From Eukaryota sp. TZLM1-RC (Eukaryota > Metamonada: BaSk clade), in NCBI GenBank assembly GCA_040285825.1, contig JAUPSS010000012.1, positions 62,001 to 126,000 of the forward strand: DNA of 64,000 nucleotides, read 5' to 3'. The notes under the pieces were generated by a model. That model worked only from the letters and a program-made list of their open reading frames with translations, was not told the DNA's origin and did not search any database. Made by a program: the position numbers and the translations under genes. Positions 60,462 through 64,000 of this stretch are shown in pieces; positions within the stretch are counted from its first letter, which is position 1; every line of letters begins with the position of its first letter.

Positions 60462-61826
60462 ATGTCAGTTTCAGATGAGCAACTTCGCTTTTGCCAAGTT
60501 TTTGGTGATCGCGCCAAACTTGAAGACATAGTCGAGGGTTTGTCTCTCATCTCTTATGCTTTTCACAGCCGATATTATCTCAACAGTCCAATTCAACGGG
60601 GATGGAAATATGCTCGCAGTCGGTGACCGTGGTGGTCGTGTTGTCCTATTCAAACGAGTCCATGAATCCAAGGTATGATACCCTCACTACATTCACTCCA
60701 GTCTCGTCGTTCCACCCGCAATGTGGAATACAAATACTATGCCGAATTCCAATCTCATCTGGCTGAATTCGACTACCTCAGATCACTGGAAATCGATGAA
60801 CGTATCAACAAGATATGCTGGCTCCCTCCACATAACCAGTCCACTCTTCTTCTAACCACCAACGACAAGACAATGAAACTTTGGAAAGTGCAGGATAAGC
60901 CCTCCAAGAAGCCCGTCTATGATTCGTACATTGGCACTAGATCTACCCTCAGAGTGCCGCGCTTGGTGACTGAAGCTGTTTCCCCAAATGCCTCTTGCAA
61001 GCGAGTCTTTGCCAACGCCCATGCTTATTCTGTCAACTCCCTCTCCCTTAACACTGATGGAGAGACATTTATCTCAGCCGATGACTTGAGGATCCATTTG
61101 TGGAACCTGGGTGATAACTCTGAAGCCTTTTCTATAGTTGATATTAAGCCTGAAAATATGGAAGAATTATCTGAAGTCATTACTACCGCTTCTTGTTCCC
61201 CTGCTCATTGTAACCATTTTCTTTATGGTACGTCCAAGGGTGTGGTCAATTTGGTTGACATGAGGCAATCCGCCGTCTGTAATAACAAGGGGAAGAAGTT
61301 TTCTGTTCCCCCAAGGCCTTCTCATCCTAATAACTCTTACTTTAACGAGATTCTAAACAGTGTCTCTGATGTTAAATTCAGCAATAACGGTAGGTATATA
61401 CTATCTAGAGATTACCTAACCCTGAAGCTATGGGATGTGAATATGGAGAATAGACCTATCAAAACTCTTTCAGTTCATGAACAATTGAGGTCTCATTTAT
61501 GCGACGTTTACAAGAATGAATGTATCTTTGACAAATTCGAATGTCAATGGTCCGGTGATGATTCCAAGTTTATGTCTGGGTCTTATGGACATTTGTTCAA
61601 TATTTATGATGCTGAAACCAACAATGTCACTACAACAGAAGCAACAAGGTCTGTGAGTAAAAAACCCAAATATGTACGAAAGACTAGTAAAAGTAGATCA
61701 GTTGGTGATTCGAAATTCTCAGCTGAAGATTTTGCAAAGAAAATTCTTTCTTCCTCTTGGCACCCTAATGAAAATACTGTTGCTGTTGGTGCCACCACTA
61801 ATCTTTTCATTTACACGATGACGTAG
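60462..61826 (+). CDS. PPP2R2: PP2A regulatory B subunit, B55 type
   Basis: WD40 subunit that targets protein phosphatase 2A to its substrates. Exons are 60462-60537, 60569-60672 and 60702-61826, split by 31-bp (GTTTGT...ACAG) and 29-bp (GTATGA...CCAG) introns. The joined 434 residues match B55 throughout: [80 protein letters not shown] and [20 protein letters not shown]. Further on come ISDVKFS-type blade starts and [19 protein letters not shown] at the end. Both introns are proven by exact restoration of the conserved sequence. Length is as expected (~440-450). The substrate-binding face residues were not checked one by one. Confidence 0.95.
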
Positions 61827-61989
61827 AAGGGGTAACTTTAGAGGGAGATCAAGTATTAGTTTTTGTTGTATGTATTATTTAGATTAAGAATATTTATTTC
61901 AAGAATGTTTTTGCAATATAAAAACGGTTAATTATTCAGAACATATCGTTTAAAAAACCACCAAACAAAAAAATAACTACAATGAAAAA

Positions 61990-62730
61990 CTAAACCATAA
62001 CTGAATCAATAAGACTCTTCCTCACCGAAGAAATGACATCTCCAGGATCAGAGCGACGTATTTTAAGCACACGTTCAATGACAGAAAGCTCAGGAGCAGT
62101 AGTGTCAAGACCAGTGAATGCTGACCAATCATTGGCGACAAGACCTGCACCAATGACATCAGAACCCATATTGACTGTACCTGCCATGAGGGGAACCTGT
62201 ATGAGTGTTGAGAGTTCATTGAGCTCTTGAACAGAGACCATTGGATGAACAATACCTCCTTGGTTTGTGAAAACACAATATGAACCAACGAGAGCTTGTC
62301 CTCCAACGGACTGTCTAAAGACTTCCACTCCGAGGACGTCTTGTATGATTTCTTCTGTCTCACGGTCAATATCGGCATGGACTAGGGCGACATGGTCGTT
62401 ACAAGCTATAATGTTACCTAGAGCGGAGAGACGCTCTTCAACACGTTGTACAACAATAGGGTCTGGCAAAGAGTTTCTGAGGTCCCGTAGTTCTTGGTCA
62501 GTGGTAGTGCTCGGCACAATAAGACCATTCTTATTACCAACAGTTAGTCTTCCAATAATTCTGGTGCCACCAATAGTAGTGTGAATGACAGGTATGTCGT
62601 CAGATAGTTCAGACTCAAAAACAGAGTAGAAGTTTTCGCAATCAGTGACACCGACAAGACAATACTTGTTAGTAAGTCTGGAGAAGACGCCTACTTCATT
62701 GCTATTTTCAAATTGAAGACGGGATGCCAT
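61990..62730 (-). CDS. EIF6: Translation initiation factor 6 (eIF6)
   Basis: Anti-association factor that binds pre-60S subunits and must be released before 80S formation. 246 residues, the usual length (human 245). It starts [20 protein letters not shown]. It then shows the pentein-fold repeats: [80 protein letters not shown]. An upstream in-frame ATG at 62778 is rejected because the family starts at MA(x)RxQFE. No introns. Works in the same pathway as LAS1 upstream in the window (60S maturation). Confidence 0.96.
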   Translation of the reverse strand: MASRLQFENSNEVGVFSRLTNKYCLVGVTDCENFYSVFESELSDDIPVIHTTIGGTRIIGRLTVGNKNGLIVPSTTTDQELRDLRNSLPDPIVVQRVEERLSALGNIIACNDHVALVHADIDRETEEIIQDVLGVEVFRQSVGGQALVGSYCVFTNQGGIVHPMVSVQELNELSTLIQVPLMAGTVNMGSDVIGAGLVANDWSAFTGLDTTAPELSVIERVLKIRRSDPGDVISSVRKSLIDSVMV

Positions 62731-62778
62731 TGTTGTATTGAGAGAAGTAAAAAAAATTGAGAAAATTTCTCTAGACAT

Positions 62779-62999
62779 TACTCACAGATCAAATAACCCA
62801 TCATTTATCCAATTAATTCAGTGGTGACATTTGCATTGTTGTAAGGTGATTTCTGATCTTGCACAGTGGTCAATTTTGTAAAAGTAGAGCATGATCTTTG
62901 GTAGCAACAAATAAAATTTAATGGCTTCTACATAACTTTTTTTTGACCTGACACAATTTTATTCATTTAATAAGAAAAATGAAAACAAGAAATACACAA
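62779..62999. other. Spacer
   Basis: About 220 bp upstream of eIF6, holding its presumed promoter, ending at the LINE fragment. Nothing else seen. Confidence 0.35.
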
Positions 63000-63500
63000 C
63001 TAAAACTCCACATCCTCAAAACCAACATCCCCTACATCAAAACAATTAATTGCCAAAGATTCAGAAAATTTCCCAAAAGAAGAGAGTGAATCAGAAATTA
63101 GTTTTACCTTTCCCTTAAAAATGGAACATACAACCCTGTTTTGCCAGTAAACACGATTGAAAATTCTTCCAGTTCTTTCCTTTACAAGTACAACAAAATC
63201 CTCAAGGAAAGCCTCAAGGAAAGATCCCAGCAAAGAAAAAACAAAGGGACATAAATTATATTGGGCATGAGAATTTTCATTAACTGAGGAAATGGGTTTC
63301 GCATATTTTGCAATTTTATATTTTTCGCCAGCAAAAAGAGGATTATTTACATCTGAGTTAATGAAATGTTAGTTAGAAGAATTACAAGGGTCAATAGACA
63401 TGGCGTCCAAAATAGTAAAACTACCATTCAAACCGGGAACAACTAGATCACCTCTTGTCAGACCCATAGAAGCTCTGTTGTAACGCGTACTATCAATATT
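63000..63500 (-). mobile_element. LINE 3' fragment
   Basis: The minus strand reads YNRASMGLTRGDLVVPGLNG (RxD region), then KYKIAKYAKPISSVN (KxxKY) and AQYNLCPFVFSLLGSFLEAF. It ends DVGDVGFEDVEF and a stop at 63000. One stop interrupts it near 63370. The terminal GFEDVEF is the same as the ACFEDIDF end of the best copy. Confidence 0.65.
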
Positions 63501-63540
63501 GGGATAAAGCAGGATTTTGCTTAAAAGTTCTGGAACTAGG

Positions 63541-64000
63541 TGGCTATTGTTGTTTTTCCTTTTTCTTTTAATAAAAATTGATTAATATGAATATTCAAAA
63601 ATAATCTCATTTTTGTTATAAACGCTTCCTTATTAGCACACAGTCGAAATCTTCGTGGTACAATGGTTACAAACAGTGAAGAATCTGATGACTGATTTTC
63701 ACAAACACCCTTTTCCAATAATAATGAGTGGAGATCTTGATTTTAAACAGCCAGGCTATATATATATATATATTATAAAGATGATTTTCATACATTCCAG
63801 CCAATCGCTGCTGTAATGATCGAAGAGTGTATTTCAAATTTTAATAATTCTATTCAGGAATAATACCATTGAATGATTTGGGAAAGCATCAGTGGTGAAA
63901 CAAAAAATTTCCTTCTGACCCTTTGGTCCACTGTAATTACACAAGACAAATCGCAAATGATTAATGAAGAAATATCATCATTCTGGATTCAACCAAGATC
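63541..64000. other. Right-edge region with TA microsatellite
   Basis: No supportable gene. A (TA)n microsatellite lies at about 63755-63774. The rest is anonymous AT-rich sequence. Confidence 0.4.

Noticed and set aside
1-64000. CRISPR array, prokaryotic operons or phage genes
   Set aside because: No regularly spaced repeats with spacers were seen, and all identified genes are eukaryotic in type, with spliceosomal introns.

Overview
The window is nuclear DNA of an AT-rich eukaryote. Spliced protein genes, a eukaryotic tRNA-Pro and both LTR and non-LTR retrotransposons are present, and all three standard stop codons end intact genes. A full CFAP47-like gene implies a motile cilium or flagellum. 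Nine introns could be placed by keeping conserved protein domains in frame. They are only 28-36 bp long and all start GTNTG and end AG. I read this as a free-living or commensal flagellate or amoeboflagellate protist and cannot place it further.

Layout. 1-703: FEN1, cut by the window edge. 1443-2545: complete gag-only LTR retrotransposon with identical LTRs and a 4-bp target duplication. 2908-5967: receptor-like gene with a helical N-terminus, a degenerate kinase and leucine-rich repeats. 5968-9400: transposon graveyard, including an LTR/gag relic, a LINE relic and a decayed Fanzor (eukaryotic TnpB) 3' end. 9615-13289: large beta-propeller protein. 14334-20772: short repeats, a C-type lysozyme with two tiny introns, a beta-helix fragment and two unrecognised genes. 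22349-27681: CIR-N protein, small membrane protein, Ku80. 28062-36209: CFAP47-like. 37327-39124: tRNA-Pro(AGG) and an eIF4B-like RRM protein. 42174-46936: farnesyltransferase alpha subunit, cyclin Y/P-like, LAS1. 47256-52080: nested mobile-element block with two LINE pieces, a near-complete Fanzor-like RuvC nuclease and a LINE with target duplication that landed beside a tandem pair of flavin-reductase-like genes (52099-53347). 55646-62730: LisH-RasGEF, coiled-coil protein, small membrane protein, KCTD/BTB protein, LINE relic, PP2A B55, eIF6.

Functionally the host genes are mostly housekeeping: replication and repair (FEN1, Ku80), ribosome maturation and translation (LAS1, eIF6, eIF4B-like), signalling (RasGEF, B55, cyclin, farnesyltransferase alpha) and cilium (CFAP47). 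There is no operon logic; genes sit on both strands with short spacers. The LINE relics all carry a C-terminal zinc knuckle followed by a domain that looks like the restriction-like endonuclease of R2/CRE/NeSL elements.

Most interesting items: two Fanzor-type loci, the animal-type lysozyme lacking exactly one disulfide pair, the MLKL/NLR-like pseudokinase-LRR gene with homogenised 168-bp repeats, the miniature gag-only LTR element, and three A7-run frameshifts in mobile-element genes while host genes keep longer A-runs in frame. All family calls come from reading motifs by eye; no database search was possible.
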